Shown in pieces: positions 1 through 10,685 of a stretch of DNA of 64,000 bases. Each line of letters opens with the position of its first letter. Position 1 is the first letter of the stretch. The stretch comes from Imbricaverruca yamaguchii (lineage: Eukaryota; Arthropoda; Thecostraca; Neoverrucidae). A program made the translations under genes and the position numbers. The notes under the pieces are model-generated. The model saw only the letters and a list, made by a program, of their open reading frames with translations. It was not told the DNA's origin and searched no databases. The stretch covers positions 1,641,501 to 1,705,500 of the forward strand of contig JAOTOL010001548.1 of assembly GCA_034440575.1 (NCBI GenBank). The letters are read 5' to 3'.

Positions 1-122
1 GAGTCGTGTAGCGTCGCCAACCTCTCACGCCGATTGCTCGCGGGCGAAGAGTAGCGGCAGGTGAGACTCGAACCCACCTTTCGATTGTGAGACGAGCAAC
101 TTACCCTAGGCTACTCGTCCAC
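1..122 (-). repeat. tRNA-derived SINE, family A, copy 1 (cut by window edge)
   Basis: On the - strand a polymerase III box B (GGTTCGAGTCTC type) lies at 74-63. It is followed by the family-specific body reading TACTCTTCGCCCGCGA, then a GCAATCGGCG block. The same head (GACGAGTAGCCTAG) and body occur at 26091-26237 and 37574-37740, which defines a repeat family rather than a tRNA gene. The 3' end lies outside the window. Confidence 0.75.
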
Positions 123-203
123 TAGTTTTTCAATGGTACCGTTCCCTGCCGACAATGCTTCCTCCTGCGCCACTTATGGGCGACATCAACCTTCGCCACT
201 CAC

Positions 204-804
204 CGCCACCGAAGGTGATGTTTTCGTATCCCCTGGGCTTGTCGAGATATGCAGGTGCCGCCTGATCTGGTGCCGCGCCTGACGGGTGTACGTGTTGAGC
301 TCCAGCCTGCGGCGGGTACTGTCCTGTCGGCTGAGGGTACTGCGCCGGCGGCGGGTACGGTGCTCCGGTCTGATGTGGGTGCGGTGCTCCCGTCTGCTGT
401 GTGTACGGCGCTCCAGTCTGAGATGGGTACGGTGCTCCAGTCTGCTGTGGGTGCGGTGCTCCAGTCTGCTGTGCGTACGGTGCTCCAGTCTGAGATGGGT
501 ACGGTGCTCCAGTCTGCTGTGGGTGCGGTGCTCCAGTCTGCTGTGCGTACGGTGCTCCAGTCTGAGATGGGTACGGTGCTCCAGTCTGAGATGGGTACGG
601 TGCTCCAGTCTGAGATGGGTACGGTGCTCCAGTCTGAGATGGGTATGGTGCTCCAGTCTGAGGTGGGTACGGTGCTCCAGTCTGAGATGGGTACGGTGCT
701 CCAGTCTGAGATGGGTACGGTGCTCCAGTCTGAGGTGGGTACGGTGCTCCTCCGGCGGGGAGATACGGCCCTTGTCTGCCGCTCGGAGGGGGGTAGCCAG
801 ACAT
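204..804 (-). CDS. First coding exon of a second SSUH2-like gene (partial; continues beyond the left edge)
   Basis: Seen: the reading frame starts with MSGYPPPSG at 804. It is very rich in Pro, Gly, Gln and Tyr, carries about 16 copies of an octapeptide of the APYPSQTG type (24-bp units, 364-750), and ends in PRGYENITFGG. A consensus donor GTGAGT sits at 203-198 and leaves the codon in phase 1. A good acceptor (TTTCCTCGTTTTCAG) ends one base before the ATG, so a 5' UTR exon probably lies upstream. The complete SSUH2 homolog at 23848-52544 also starts MSG, ends exon 1 in [10 protein letters not shown] and has a phase-1 donor at the same point. Inference: this is a divergently transcribed paralog whose N-terminus grew by repeat expansion. 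Only about 200 residues are visible and no zinc-ribbon part is inside the window, so the family call rests on the exon-end motif, intron phase and location. Confidence 0.6.
364..750 (-). repeat. 24-bp in-frame coding minisatellite (octapeptide APYPSQTG type)
   Basis: About 16 tandem units of 24 bp, each eight codons. The variants APYPSQTG, APYPPQTG, APYAQQTG and APHPQQTG are distributed non-randomly: an AQQTG/PHPQQTG pair recurs as a higher-order unit. Because 24 is a multiple of three, several other frames also stay open across the array; these are artefacts. Confidence 0.9.
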
Positions 805-1397
805 GCTGAAAACGAGGAAACAACACGATTAGAACAGCACAATGCTGGGCCGTGTGGACTCGTCTGCGTCTTGATGGTGATGATGATCAGGGACGTGAAC
901 ACGAGCAAACAAATGCACTCATGAAAATGTACTGCCGGGAATTTACGCGCCACTACGCATCGTAGCAGATCAACGATTTGGCGAAGGGTTGAGGGCAGCC
1001 AGAATTTTGGAATTTCGGCTTCAGTGTTTTTCTTCTCTCGCTGAGTGCCCATTACACGGAGTGGCCATTACGGGGAGCATGGAGTGCCCTCCGAAAATAT
1101 CTGGGCTGTGTTACAGGTAGCATCGTGTCGTAGCTGATGTTCGTCCTCGTGGGTTACGTGCTGTTGAAACAGATTGTTGGGTCGCCATCTCGTCAATCGA
1201 TCCAAACCGCTCGATGAGGATTAATCTTGTAAAGTGATACTGATGTACAATTCATGTGTCAATATGAGTGTGTGTGTGCGGGGGGGGGGCGTTTTTAATA
1301 CCTCGTGGACAGAAGTGCGACCGATGAGCCGACTCGTTGATGCAAAACCCATTTCCGCGTCAGGTCACCGCATGCGGGAACTAACACGAAAAGCTGC

Positions 1398-1640
1398 CGC
1401 GTCAGGTCACCACAGCTGCGACCCAACACGAGAACAGTACCGCGCAAGGTCACCACAGCTGCGACCCAACACGAGAACAGTACCGCGCAAGGTCACCACA
1501 GCTGCGACCCAACACGAGAACAGTACCGCGCAAGGTCACCACAGCTGCGACCCAACACGAGAACAGTACCGCGCAAGGTCACCACAGCTGCGACCCAACA
1601 CGAGAACAGTACCGCGCAAGGTCACCGTAGCCGCGAGCCA
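1398..1640. repeat. 43-bp tandem repeat, about 5.5 copies
   Basis: Unit starts CGCGCAAGGTCACCACAGCT and repeats at 1441, 1484 and onward with almost no divergence. The period is not a multiple of three, so it is not coding. It lies upstream of the - strand SSUH2-like exon and could be in its 5' intron or flank. Confidence 0.9.
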
Positions 1641-2205
1641 ACACAAACGTGCAAATTGCTAAATGGATGCTGGGATCGAACGACTAAGGCTAAATATCCC
1701 CATGAACGATTTTTTAAACAGCGAAACCGCCAAACTTGTTCTTCAAGAAGTGCCAAATGACTGCCATTGTTTAATTGTAGCAAGGCCATGACTGGAGCAG
1801 ATTGGAGCACCACCAAGAATTTACATGTAGCAGCACGGAGAAGCGAACAACGTAAGCGAACAAAAGAATAAAGTCTTTGTCTATACATGCTTTGCTTGAA
1901 TGCGTTGTCGATACACTTAAGGAGGGTAAAATAACCTATCTTTGATGGCACATATTTGGGGGTACATGGGATACGATCTAAGTTCTCTCAATTCCTTCGA
2001 CAACTCTTATCTGCAACAGACTGTGCTGTTGCCTGATGGCCTTGCACCAGTCAAATAATGGAAAAAATGTGCAACTTCTTTGAGTAACGAACATGGCGTT
2101 TTTGGCGTTTCGGAAATGCTGATGAGGATATTTATCCTCAGCCGGATCGGACGCGAGACTTGTTTTACTTTTTCGTCTGAATCCCGTGATACACGTCCGG
2201 TTCAC
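1641..2205. other. No recognisable gene or repeat
   Basis: Mixed-composition DNA with only short stop-limited frames. A short TGGAGCAGATTGGAGCA stretch near 1795-1811 resembles the TTGGAGCAGC-rich repeats at 22.8-23.2 kb. Confidence 0.4.
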
Positions 2206-2340
2206 GCGATGATGTCATTGAGGCACATCCATACATAATACCGGTCGTCGGTGCAGCGCCGCGCCGCTGTGACGTCACTGGGGCCCATTTGCACCGAATA
2301 TCGATCGTCTGTGCAGCGCGGCCCCGTCGTGGTGCTAACA
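2206..2340. repeat. Two-copy tandem duplication, period about 65 bp
   Basis: Two diverged copies share the frame TGACGTCACTG/ATGTCATTGAGG, then a CAT-rich middle, then CGTCGGTGCAGCGC/CGTCTGTGCAGCGC. The following 2350-2650 region is GC-rich with weak 25-35 bp periodicity and no gene. Confidence 0.55.
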
Positions 2341-3239
2341 GCCCGGGACGACCTCAAACGCTAGCAACATCCGAGCAGCCAGAACATATTCCAGGGTAGC
2401 ATTCTTCCCTCCCCGGAGGAGCCAGAACCGGACCCAGGGTAGCACGCTTCTCCCCAGGAGCGGACGGGAGCCCTGTGTGACGTCAACATCCTGCTTACTC
2501 ACAAACCAGGAAACGAGACAGATAAGCACTCCAATCCGGAGGCGGTGGTCCCAGTGACGGGGCGCAGGGAAGCGACTGGGAATGTGTTCCCCAGTCATGC
2601 GGCGCCCAGCTGACCGGTAAAGGCGCTCGAGTCTCTTCCTCTGGATTTATTTCAGCCGAGGTGATCGCTCTGAGCAGAAAAGGCGCCCCAACAGAGATAC
2701 CCATTGAGTGCATCGAGTGCACCCATTGGGAAGCCCCCCCTCTAGAAAAGGAACCTGCAGCCGGAGGCCTCCTCGTTGACGAGGCATTTCCTTGGAAGGA
2801 AAAGCAATTCCTTCAAGGTGCTTGAGTGCGTTCGGAAAGGGTGTCCCACTTAAAAAACGTGCTCAAAACATCAATTTGCATTGCTTTTCCTGTTCTTGTG
2901 ACCACTTTAAGGAATCTTGCTAATGTTTTGAATATTCCAACCATAATTATGGTTCCTGCTGATCATTTGCAGATTTGGATGTTCTTTGGTGTTACACACT
3001 AGTGCAGCGTTACAGGCACAAGCAAACAAATAGATAACCGAAGAACTAGGATGGATATAGGCATGCGACCGATACCATTTGCTTAATGGCGATGCAGGTA
3101 ACATATTTGTATTGAGGATTATATCCGATGTGTATTTGTATGTATCTATTTGACATAAAGTACATGATGGTTCCACGACAGATCGACCAATGCACTTCAC
3201 ATAAATTTGGATTGAGTCCAAAATTTGTATTTGGCTCTG

Positions 3240-3540
3240 AATACGACTGCTCAATTGTGAGCTCGGTCCGGCTAACGGTTTTTAGCTTTAGCCTCCAGCA
3301 TTATTTTTAGGTTAAATAACATGTGTTTGTTTGACGACGGATATCTCATCAATAAGAAGCGTAAAGGGTGGCAAATGATACATATTTAAGAAGAAAAAGG
3401 ATCAACTGAAACGTTTCCGACCTACAATATCAATATTTTCAACATCTGACCTCGCGACCTCGTGACCTCGTGACCTCCCGTGACAAATAGCAATTCAAAA
3501 CTGACAAAGTTTACGGCGGAAACATAAACTTGCATGATTT
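3240..3540 (-). repeat. Dispersed repeat family X, copy 1, with four AGGTCA half-sites in DR2 spacing
   Basis: Read on the - strand, four AGGTC(A/G) half-sites occur at exact 8-bp intervals (3484-3451). About 120 bp later come GATGAGATATCCGTCGTCAAAC and a GCTGGAGGCTAAAG block followed by AACCGTTAG. The same order of blocks appears on the + strand at 10690-10950 and partly at 59130-59290. Boundaries are approximate. Confidence 0.65.
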
Positions 3541-4675
3541 TGTTGACCAAATAAAAAACAACAAAAATGCTTCCTTCATATACATATCCCATATCATCGT
3601 CCGCTCTTCATGGCTTTACGATTTTGTGTTTTCCGTCTAGGACGGATTTCGTGTAAGCTTTCTGTAAACTTTTCATCGGAAAGCTACATGAGGTAGAGCA
3701 ATGACATACATACATATGTTTGGAAAACGTTTATCTAAGAAAAAACATACGTTTCATTTCATGTAGATATTACAGCTTCCATAAAAAGCAGTCACGAATC
3801 TCAAGACCACTACTTACCGATAGGTAACTCATGGGATTTTTTACGCGTAGCGGCGCAATTGTATTGCGGTACAACTTATATATATTGCATGACATCAAAC
3901 ATGGAAACAACGCAACTCGCCCTATTAAGTCAGGTTCTATTACCTACATATTGAATCTGGCGCGGCAGGTAGGTACCTATGACAAACATAAGAATCACTT
4001 CGGTCAGCGATCAAGTGTTAAGCAGGTATATCATTTTGTACCAAAGAAGAAAACATTGCGTTTCTATGGACTGCTCATGACTGTGCGTTAAAGGCAACTA
4101 AAAGCCAAGGTGTTTGCTCGTGTGTGTCTTTCCTCCCACCACATCCGTACTCCCCATCCATACTCAATACTCTCCAGTCTGACGGCGGTTCTGAGGGGAT
4201 GAAGGCGCCGGCGTTGATGAAAACGGACAGCTGGAGTGGGGGGGGGCTGACATCGGGGAAAAAACGGTCACGGGGTTGAATGAGCCGGAGCAGGGTACGA
4301 ATCAGTTTTAGAAAACGTCTGGCGAAAAGAGGACGTGGTGAATCTTGTTCGACATGCATAAACGCTTCAAGCAATGGTGTTAGTCACTGTGTCACCATAC
4401 AAAGCGAATAACAAAAAATGTTCCTGAAATATCGATAAGCCCCATTGAAAATGTGAGCAATGCTCACATTACGAGAGGCTTGGCGTGTGAAATTTCCAAA
4501 TTAAAATGTTTCGACTTTTTTGTGTAATATCTATTTTGTCACGATAAGCATCAGAAATGAAAATGATGTACCGAAGGGAAATTTGATGCAAGGAAAGTTC
4601 AGAACTCTGACAGGCTTAGAAGCATAAACATGTCCAAAGCGACAAATATGTGAAAGTCATCTTGCGCAAATGTTT
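3541..4675. other. No recognisable gene; AT-rich spacer
   Basis: Contains short TACATACATATG runs and short frames, none with recognisable domains or convincing splice sites. A G-rich patch at 4220-4260 has no clear structure. Confidence 0.4.
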
Positions 4676-4688
4676 GAACTCAAAATTG
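4676..4688. other. Target-site duplication of SINE B, left copy
   Basis: GAACTCAAAATTG (13 bp) is repeated exactly at 4862-4874 on the other side of the SINE, the signature of LINE-machinery insertion. Confidence 0.85.
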
Positions 4689-4861
4689 TTTGTTTATTGG
4701 GTGGTTCACGACCACTTTATGCACATTCACGGCTAATGGCGCCGTCCACACTGTTTCGCCGGTGGGCCGCGGGATTGGGAAATGTCCTGAGTGGCGCTAG
4801 TGTCGAACCCAGGACCTTTGTTACCCATAGCCCGACACCTTAACCACTCGGCTCCCCCCCC
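4689..4861 (-). repeat. tRNA-derived SINE, family B, full-length copy with target-site duplication
   Basis: On the - strand the element opens with a tRNA-like head: box A AGCCGAGTGGTTAAGGTG (4853-4836) and box B GGTTCGACAC (4809-4800). A unique body contains GGCGCCATTAGCCGTGAATG, and the tail ends CCCAATAAACAAACA. A perfect 13-bp target-site duplication flanks it. A 5'-truncated relative lies at 55080-55185. The Leu/Ser-like head suggests a class II tRNA ancestor, but no cloverleaf is intact. Confidence 0.88.
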
Positions 4862-4874
4862 GAACTCAAAATTG
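4862..4874. other. Target-site duplication of SINE B, right copy
   Basis: Exact repeat of the 13-bp word at 4676-4688. Confidence 0.85.
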
Positions 4875-5690
4875 GTTTCCGATAAAATATGTTCCGTTGG
4901 CTGCTGGCTATCTGTGCCTGATGAGAAGTTCCTGTAATATGACATGTTCAAAGCCTTACAAGTGTGTACATGCAATTTTAAAATGAAGTCGTTAAAAACA
5001 CGGTTAAAAAAATGGATATCATAGACCAAAGCGAAGCGCCAGGGTAAGCTCTTTCATATGCCGTCTTAAAATCCTCTCTCAATTGATATTTACTATCTCA
5101 GGAAACCATTTCCGTAAATCCAAGCTGTTTGCTCCGCTTGTATTACCGGGTTTGATGCTCCACTAGGTGTTGCAGTCAATTGCATGGGTGAAATCACAAA
5201 CAAAACGGCCTGAAAACATCCTATTTCACCAATCGCGGAAAAATACAGCCTTGAGAATTTTCAATTTTTCGGAATGTCCGATATTACTTTGACAATTCCT
5301 AAGGCGCCCACTGCCCCAGACTCCAAGTTCACCTACAAAATTATGTTTGGGAGAGCTTCGAAATCGACGACATTGGTAACAATTTGGTTATCAAAGGCAA
5401 ATCGACGCCCTTTGGTCTGCTTTCATTTACCTCACATATGTGTGATTATGCAGAAGTGTTCCATGCGGAATGTCCACATGCTCAGTGTTCCAAAAACATG
5501 AATAATTCATTCACATGAAGATTGTGAAAATCATGTTTCCGGACACAGCATACGTTGCACTGTGACGGCAAAGAGGGGCTTGGAATAGGTGTTCCACTGT
5601 ACATCCATTTAAATGATGTTCTGCAAGTGGAAAGAAAGCATACTTGCACTTCTTGTTGTGATGTTAGCATGGTCGAATATGGTCAGACTG
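4875..5690. other. No recognisable gene
   Basis: Short open frames only, with no motif or splice structure found. It ends where the 3' tail of the - strand LINE begins. Confidence 0.4.
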
Positions 5691-5862
5691 CATCATTTTT
5701 GTTCATTGTTTATTTTGTTTATTGTCCACGATCTCCAACGGCATATTGTGCCCTTTACAGGAGAAGTCAGTCGCTAAAAACGTACACAGAACAGGTGAAT
5801 AGTTTTCAGTTCAAACAGGCAAACGGCTGTCAGAACTCGTCGATGTCCGATGGCTCCGCGTC

Positions 5863-6375
5863 TCAGATGTGAGCGTCTGACGCAGCACAGTATCTCACCA
5901 CCTGTGTCTTAAATGCATTCAGCGGGTCTGTGAAGATGTCCGCACTCGGTGTCATCGCTAAAAATGCGTTCGCTACTCTCAATAATCTGTTAAACAAGCC
6001 ACACCTAATGGTTTCTACACGTGCATACGGTACATGGAATAAAACAGGTTGCCTATTTCTCCTGACTGGGACAACACTTAATCCAAAGTTTTGCAATAAC
6101 ACTGATGAGTCCGTCCTGCCACATAAAACATTTCGTAAGAACATGCTGTCGGATTGTACGCGACGAGTGGACACAGATGTCAAGTTATAAAAGCGAAGAA
6201 GGTCCTGATATTGTAGAGATTCCGGTCGAGGTGTGGCACTACAGTGTTGGGCAAGCCACATTAAAAATTTATGTTCTACCCTATCAATCCTGGTGAGATG
6301 TGTTGAGGCTGCGCCTGCCCAGATGACGGAGCAATACTCAAGGCGAGACCTAATGTTCGCTTTATATGCCGCCAA
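5863..6375 (-). pseudogene. LINE ORF2 C-terminal domain
   Basis: A 170-codon open stretch starting with IRSRLEYCSVIWAGAAS, matching the conserved post-RT segment (RSxLEYxSxxW) of CR1/L2/jockey polymerases, and ending before the 3' UTR. Between it and the FADD box (6380-6980) the frame is broken repeatedly. Confidence 0.75.
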
Positions 6376-6988
6376 CAGAGGAATTTTCGAGAATTTGCTA
6401 CCAGGAACCCTGCTTGCTTTGATCTAATAAAAAGTTCGAGAGCCCGGTTCGCAGATGACACAGTTTTTGCCACATGTGCGAAAGTCAATTTGCTGTCCAG
6501 GAAACACCCAGGTCTCGCATCACAGCGGGTTAAAATATTGGTTTTTCGTTAGGTGTGGATGTCGAAACGAGCATAGCAGGATGTCGAAATATGACACGTA
6601 AGTAGTGTAATTTAAAATGTTTTTGATGTCTTTCAGACTAAAATTGAGTTAATGTTGTAGGTAATTATGACTGACCTTTATCATTTGTTTTTTTATCAGG
6701 ATGCCGATACTTCTTGAAGAAGGATGTCAATTCAGTGTTCAGAAAGTGGTAAATTCCACCCTATTTCCGAATAATTTATCACTGCATCACAGTTTCACGC
6801 TGCAGCATTGCATTGTGTACCTTATATTCGAAGCGCACAGGAGTACGGCGAAGCGTCATTGTGAATTATTTACATTTTAGAGGGTTCAAGGATAGCATCC
6901 AGTCTGCGGACCACTTACAAAGGGAATCAATATCCATCTGCAAGCGTGTCGCGTCGTCCACAGACGCTACCCGCCTAAAAATGTTGAC

Positions 6989-7000
6989 GTCATCAGCAAA
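6989..7000 (-). other. RT motif C (FADD box) of the decayed LINE
   Basis: Codons for F-A-D-D read on the - strand inside the short context MFADDVNIF. It lies just after a frame break at about 7034, so the catalytic box survives although the palm is split. Confidence 0.8.
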
Positions 7001-7033
7001 CATCGAACATTCCGAGTCAATACTGGATACTGG

Positions 7034-7745
7034 TCAATACTGGTCGTTCACAAACAGGGCAAATAACAGAGGAGCCAGCAGGCTCCTTTCCGGTACACCG
7101 GAAGTGACGTCAGCCCAGTCAGAGACCGCCCCGTTAACTATCACCCGCTGCCGGCAACCAGTCAGATATGAGCGAATCAGAGAGAGCATTTTGTCTGAAA
7201 CATGATATGTATTTTCGAGCTTGTATAGTAACAGCTTATGGTTGACACTTTGGAAAGCCGAAGAGTAGTCCGAATAGATTGTATCTGTCTGGCAACCAGC
7301 AGCGATGGAATCCCAGGTGTGTCTCAAGAAAACTGCCAGGTTTGAAGCACATGACCTTTTTGGAATAAAACCATGCTGGGTGTTAGCCAGTGCTGGCAAA
7401 ATGTGATCACTCAAAACATTGTAGATGTTTTTTCCATAAAATCTTGCCACACAGGCAAAGAAGTGAAATGGCTCGGTAGTTCGTCGGACTTTTCTGGTTG
7501 CCTTTCTTATATATTGGTGTGATATTTACCTTTTTCCACTGGTTGGAAAATTTTCCCTGCCGGATGGAAAGGATGCAAATCTTGTACAGCGGAACGCATA
7601 ATTGGTCAGCACACTCACGGAGGACTCGGGCACTGATATTATCTGGTCCACATGCTTTATGCGGGTCAAGTCCAATGAGAATCGTGTGGATTTGTTCTAA
7701 TGAGGGCCGAAAGTCTGTGAGATTAGACAGTCGATAGACCTGCAA
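7034..7745 (-). pseudogene. LINE reverse transcriptase, N-terminal and palm parts (two overlapping frames)
   Basis: First frame (7745-7407): DPHKACGPDNISARVL, KVNITPIYKKGN and NYRAISLL, the RT finger motifs. A frameshift near 7420 leads into the second frame (7450-7034): QHGFIPKRSC, motif A TIYSDYSSAFQSVNH, and motif B SGVPERSLLAPLLF. Motif A keeps the first Asp but has Gln where the usual FD-S-V has Asp. Motif B has ERS for the usual QGS. Both changes indicate an inactive enzyme. Confidence 0.85.
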
Positions 7746-7784
7746 TGGTGGGTACTGGGCTACATCCCGTGCTGTGAACTTGGC

Positions 7785-8039
7785 TCAAAAGGTTTTGTTC
7801 AACAGGTTGGCACGTCCAACGTCATCGCTGATTAACTTGTTTCCGTCTAGCAGAGACGGAACAGAACCACTCCTTTTAAAACATTTAAAAAATGACCAGT
7901 ATCGCTTTGGGTTTGTCTTAAAATCTTCCACTAGTCCCCTCAGATAACTGCAGTAGCTTCGTCCGATCAGACGTTTGAAGAAGTCGCGTTTGTCTGTAAA
8001 TTCACGCCGAATGACACAGTCACTCGGGTGCCTTTTCAT
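7785..8039 (-). pseudogene. LINE linker region between endonuclease and RT
   Basis: Basic, aromatic-rich 84-codon segment (NPKRYWSFFKCFKRSGSVP) typical of the linker before the RT fingers in CR1/L2 elements. It lies between recognisable endonuclease and RT blocks on the same strand. Confidence 0.65.
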
Positions 8040-8448
8040 TCGACGGTGTGGACATTCCTTCGCGGCTAGTGCACGCCTGGCCTCACCGTCAAACCACGGG
8101 ATCTGGCAGTCACGACTGGCACATGATCACGAACACGAATAGCAGCTTCGATTAACGAGTAAAACACATCAACAGCATTGTCAACATCGAAGTCATCCAG
8201 CATGTTCCACGGTAAAAGTTCCAAACAGCGTCGCAATTAATTAAACTCTGTTTTCCTGTAGTTGTAAGCAGTCGATCTTGTCACAGCTGGTGGTAATGGC
8301 CTCGGCAAGAAGAACTTTGCCTGGATCTCGTCATGGTCCTAGTCTATAATTCCCTTCCGAACGAAGGTTTCTGCTGCGATGTCGATAGTGAGCACTAAGT
8401 CTAAAATTTGTTGGCTCTGGTAGATTGAGTGACGTATTGTCGCAGGCC

Positions 8449-8790
8449 TTAGAAATCACACACTTCCAGGAAGCGGTTGGCTCTGGCCGTTTGTCTAAGC
8501 CTGACTGGGTTGGCCCAGTCTGACGCAGACGGTACCCAGCCAAGCTCAGGAATATTGAAGTCGCCCAAAACCATCAGCCGGCGTCCAGGTGGGAGCTCGC
8601 CTAAATGTCGAAAGATTTGTGTAATGGCGTTGTCGTCGTCTGGTGGCCTGTAGCACACAGCTACCGTCACGGTCAGATTTCCGAGGTCCACCAACAACAA
8701 CTCAGTGCCCGGCACCGCCAGCAGACGTCGGGTCGGTAGCAGGGCGGCACGGACTGCACATGCCACACCCCCACCGACACGCCCATCCGA
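8449..8790 (-). pseudogene. LINE endonuclease, middle and C-terminal part
   Basis: Continues the endonuclease frame after the internal stop. It shows GRVGGGVACAVR, then AVCYRPPDDD, and the strongly conserved LMVLGDFNIPELGW, in which GDFN carries catalytic residues of the exonuclease-endonuclease-phosphatase fold. The frame breaks near 8450 and resumes in another frame with YVTQSTR. Confidence 0.82.
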
Positions 8791-9573
8791 TCAGTCTCTG
8801 CGGAACCAGGTGTGTTTGGGCAAGAAAGCCTGCAGTTCAGAATTCAACACAGAGTCATCCAGCCACGTCTCAGTGAACGCTATAATGTCATACCGGTCGT
8901 ACTCTGCCGCGGCCGCCCGAAGCTGTCCCAGCTTTCCACGGATGCTGCGACAGTTCTGCATGATCGCAGTTATTCCGGACCCTGCACTTCTTGGGTGACT
9001 CCGCTGGTCGGGACCAACAGATGTCGTCGACCGGTCGAGGCCTGGACCCGGGTTCAGCTCGACATCTCCTGACGTGATGAGGCGTGCCAGATTCCAAGTG
9101 GAGCATGATTTCGTGCCGTGTTGCATTCGGCTGCGGAAATATTTGGTAGCTCTTCCAACAGGTGATGGGAATCTTGGTACTGGTGGAGCCCACAGACGGC
9201 GTGGAGCCAACACTGTAAAGCTTCGGCTTTTAACGGTAAATGCCCCTGAGTGTCTTCTCAATATCCAGTCCGATCCATCACTTTCCAGGTCTGCGCAACG
9301 GCCAATACATGTAGAGACCAACAGCAATACGAGCAGCGACACGAAAAAGCGCCCGCACGGCGGTCCTTGAACCCGGGCCCGTCGGTTGCCCTTGACCCAG
9401 CGACACGAGGTCAACCCTCCTGACCACCCGGCCACCGGGCCACCGAGCGCCCGGCGCACAGAGCCTGGCCGCACTATACGAGCCGAAGTGTACTGGCGGG
9501 CTTCGCCGGCCATGTCGGCACGGTTGAACCCTCCAAGCGCAGCACCGACACTAAGAGATTGTCGGGAGCGCAC
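8791..9573 (-). pseudogene. LINE ORF2 N-terminus: hydrophobic segment, 2A-like motif and start of endonuclease
   Basis: A 260-codon frame. Seen in order: an Arg/Gly-rich start; a hydrophobic stretch around residues 77-95 (FFVSLLVLLLVSTC) that looks like a signal or membrane segment; a basic-aromatic region; the 2A-like motif GDVELNPGP at about residues 170-178; then the opening of the endonuclease (MQNCRSIRGK, followed by DIIAFTETWLDDSV). The frame ends at TGA 8793-8791. The same frame continues directly with the next endonuclease block (GRVGGGVA), so this is a point nonsense mutation (probably CGA to TGA), not a natural end. 2A-like motifs at this place are known in several LINE families, where they mediate ribosome skipping or targeting. 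Confidence 0.85.
9043..9066 (-). other. 2A-like ribosome-skipping motif (DVELNPGP)
   Basis: Codons for D-V-E-L-N-P-G-P occupy 9066-9043 on the - strand and match the 2A core D-x-E-x-N-P-G-P exactly. Separation would be expected between G and the final P, just upstream of the endonuclease. Confidence 0.85.
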
Positions 9574-9609
9574 AGCAGCTAGAGAACCTGGAACGGCTTC
9601 TTATTAAAG

Positions 9610-10685
9610 CTGATTTGTAGAATATGGGAAACACCTTTAAGAGACAGAGAAAAAATGCATAATTCCACACGCCAGGTCAAAAAAGACAGGAGCGTCTGCC
9701 AGCCAATCACGTAGCACCCGCGCATGCGCATCTTCCATCAAGCATTGTCATGCTTGATGGCATTCAGTACGTGTCTGTCGTAAGCAACACACCAGATGTT
9801 CTGAAGTAAAATAACGCCGTCACAGGGAAATAACCTACGACACTGTGTTGAGTATAACATTTGAACCCCTGTCAAAGAAGCTACTATAATTGTATTGCAG
9901 AGCTGCAAATGTGTTAAGTTAGAAAAACAAGTTCTCATCACCTCGCATTTATTTCGTTGTTCACTCGCATCCTTGTTCTATTATGCACTGCTTAGTGCAG
10001 TGCAGTAATGTACAATAATGTGCAATATGCAGGGAGTGCCCAAAACGTGAGCAATGAAACCACAAGAAGCTTGTGAAAATGTTCATGTTTTCGGAGACAC
10101 GCTATGTATGCCGTGACAAAAACGCGTGCTTGCATTACGATAGAGATTCGACTGTACGTCCATGTAAATGATGCCTACAGACATAATGAAGGCATAATTG
10201 TACTTCTTGTTGTGAGGACAGCATGGTCAGATGCTTCTATTACTAGACCACCAGATGCTCTGAAATAAAATTACATCGTTACACGTAGATAAACTTACGG
10301 GTCACCTATGGGTAATGGGTAACCTTGAACTTTGTGAAGTTTAAAGTGAACTATAACACTTACATGAATACATTTTGCACATTTTTGCTAAGCAAACTTT
10401 GTGACATAACACCTTTTTATTGCATTGTTCGGTCCCCCGCTGTTTTCCAATGGGTGAAGACGTACTGGAAATCCGTCCGATCGGAAAAATAGTATATATA
10501 TTTATATATAAGTATAATTTATATATATAATTTATATATAGTATATTTAATAGTAATTAAAAAAAATAATGGAAGGCTATGGAGAACGGCCGCCTATATA
10601 GGTTATTTAAAAGCAAAACGTCTGTTTTATTTCGACATGGCAACGGAATCATGCCCGTTTGTATTCCTGCCATCAAAGTTATCAA
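9610..10685. other. No gene; AT-rich spacer with short TATATA run
   Basis: Only short frames. A TA-rich microsatellite with ATATATTTATATATAAG blocks lies at 10490-10550. Words near 10060-10260 resemble 5450-5680 (AAAATCATGTTT/CGGACAC, then AGAAAGCATACTTGCACTTCTTGTTGTGA), suggesting another old dispersed repeat. Confidence 0.45.

Larger units (their letters stand above)
5691..9600 (-). mobile_element. CR1/L2/jockey-like non-LTR retrotransposon, decayed, nearly full length
   Basis: Reading leftward from 9600: an N-terminal region with a 2A-like motif, an apurinic endonuclease domain, a linker, reverse transcriptase, a conserved C-terminal segment, and a short 3' UTR ending in an AATAAACAAAATAAAC-type tail near 5700. 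Stops and frameshifts break the frame at several points, including an in-frame TGA at 8793-8791 and frame changes near 8450, 7750 and 6500-6800. No RNase H is present, as usual for CR1/L2/jockey elements. It cannot move by itself. Clade assignment is from domain order and motifs; a phylogeny would be needed to choose between CR1, L2 and jockey. Confidence 0.88.
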
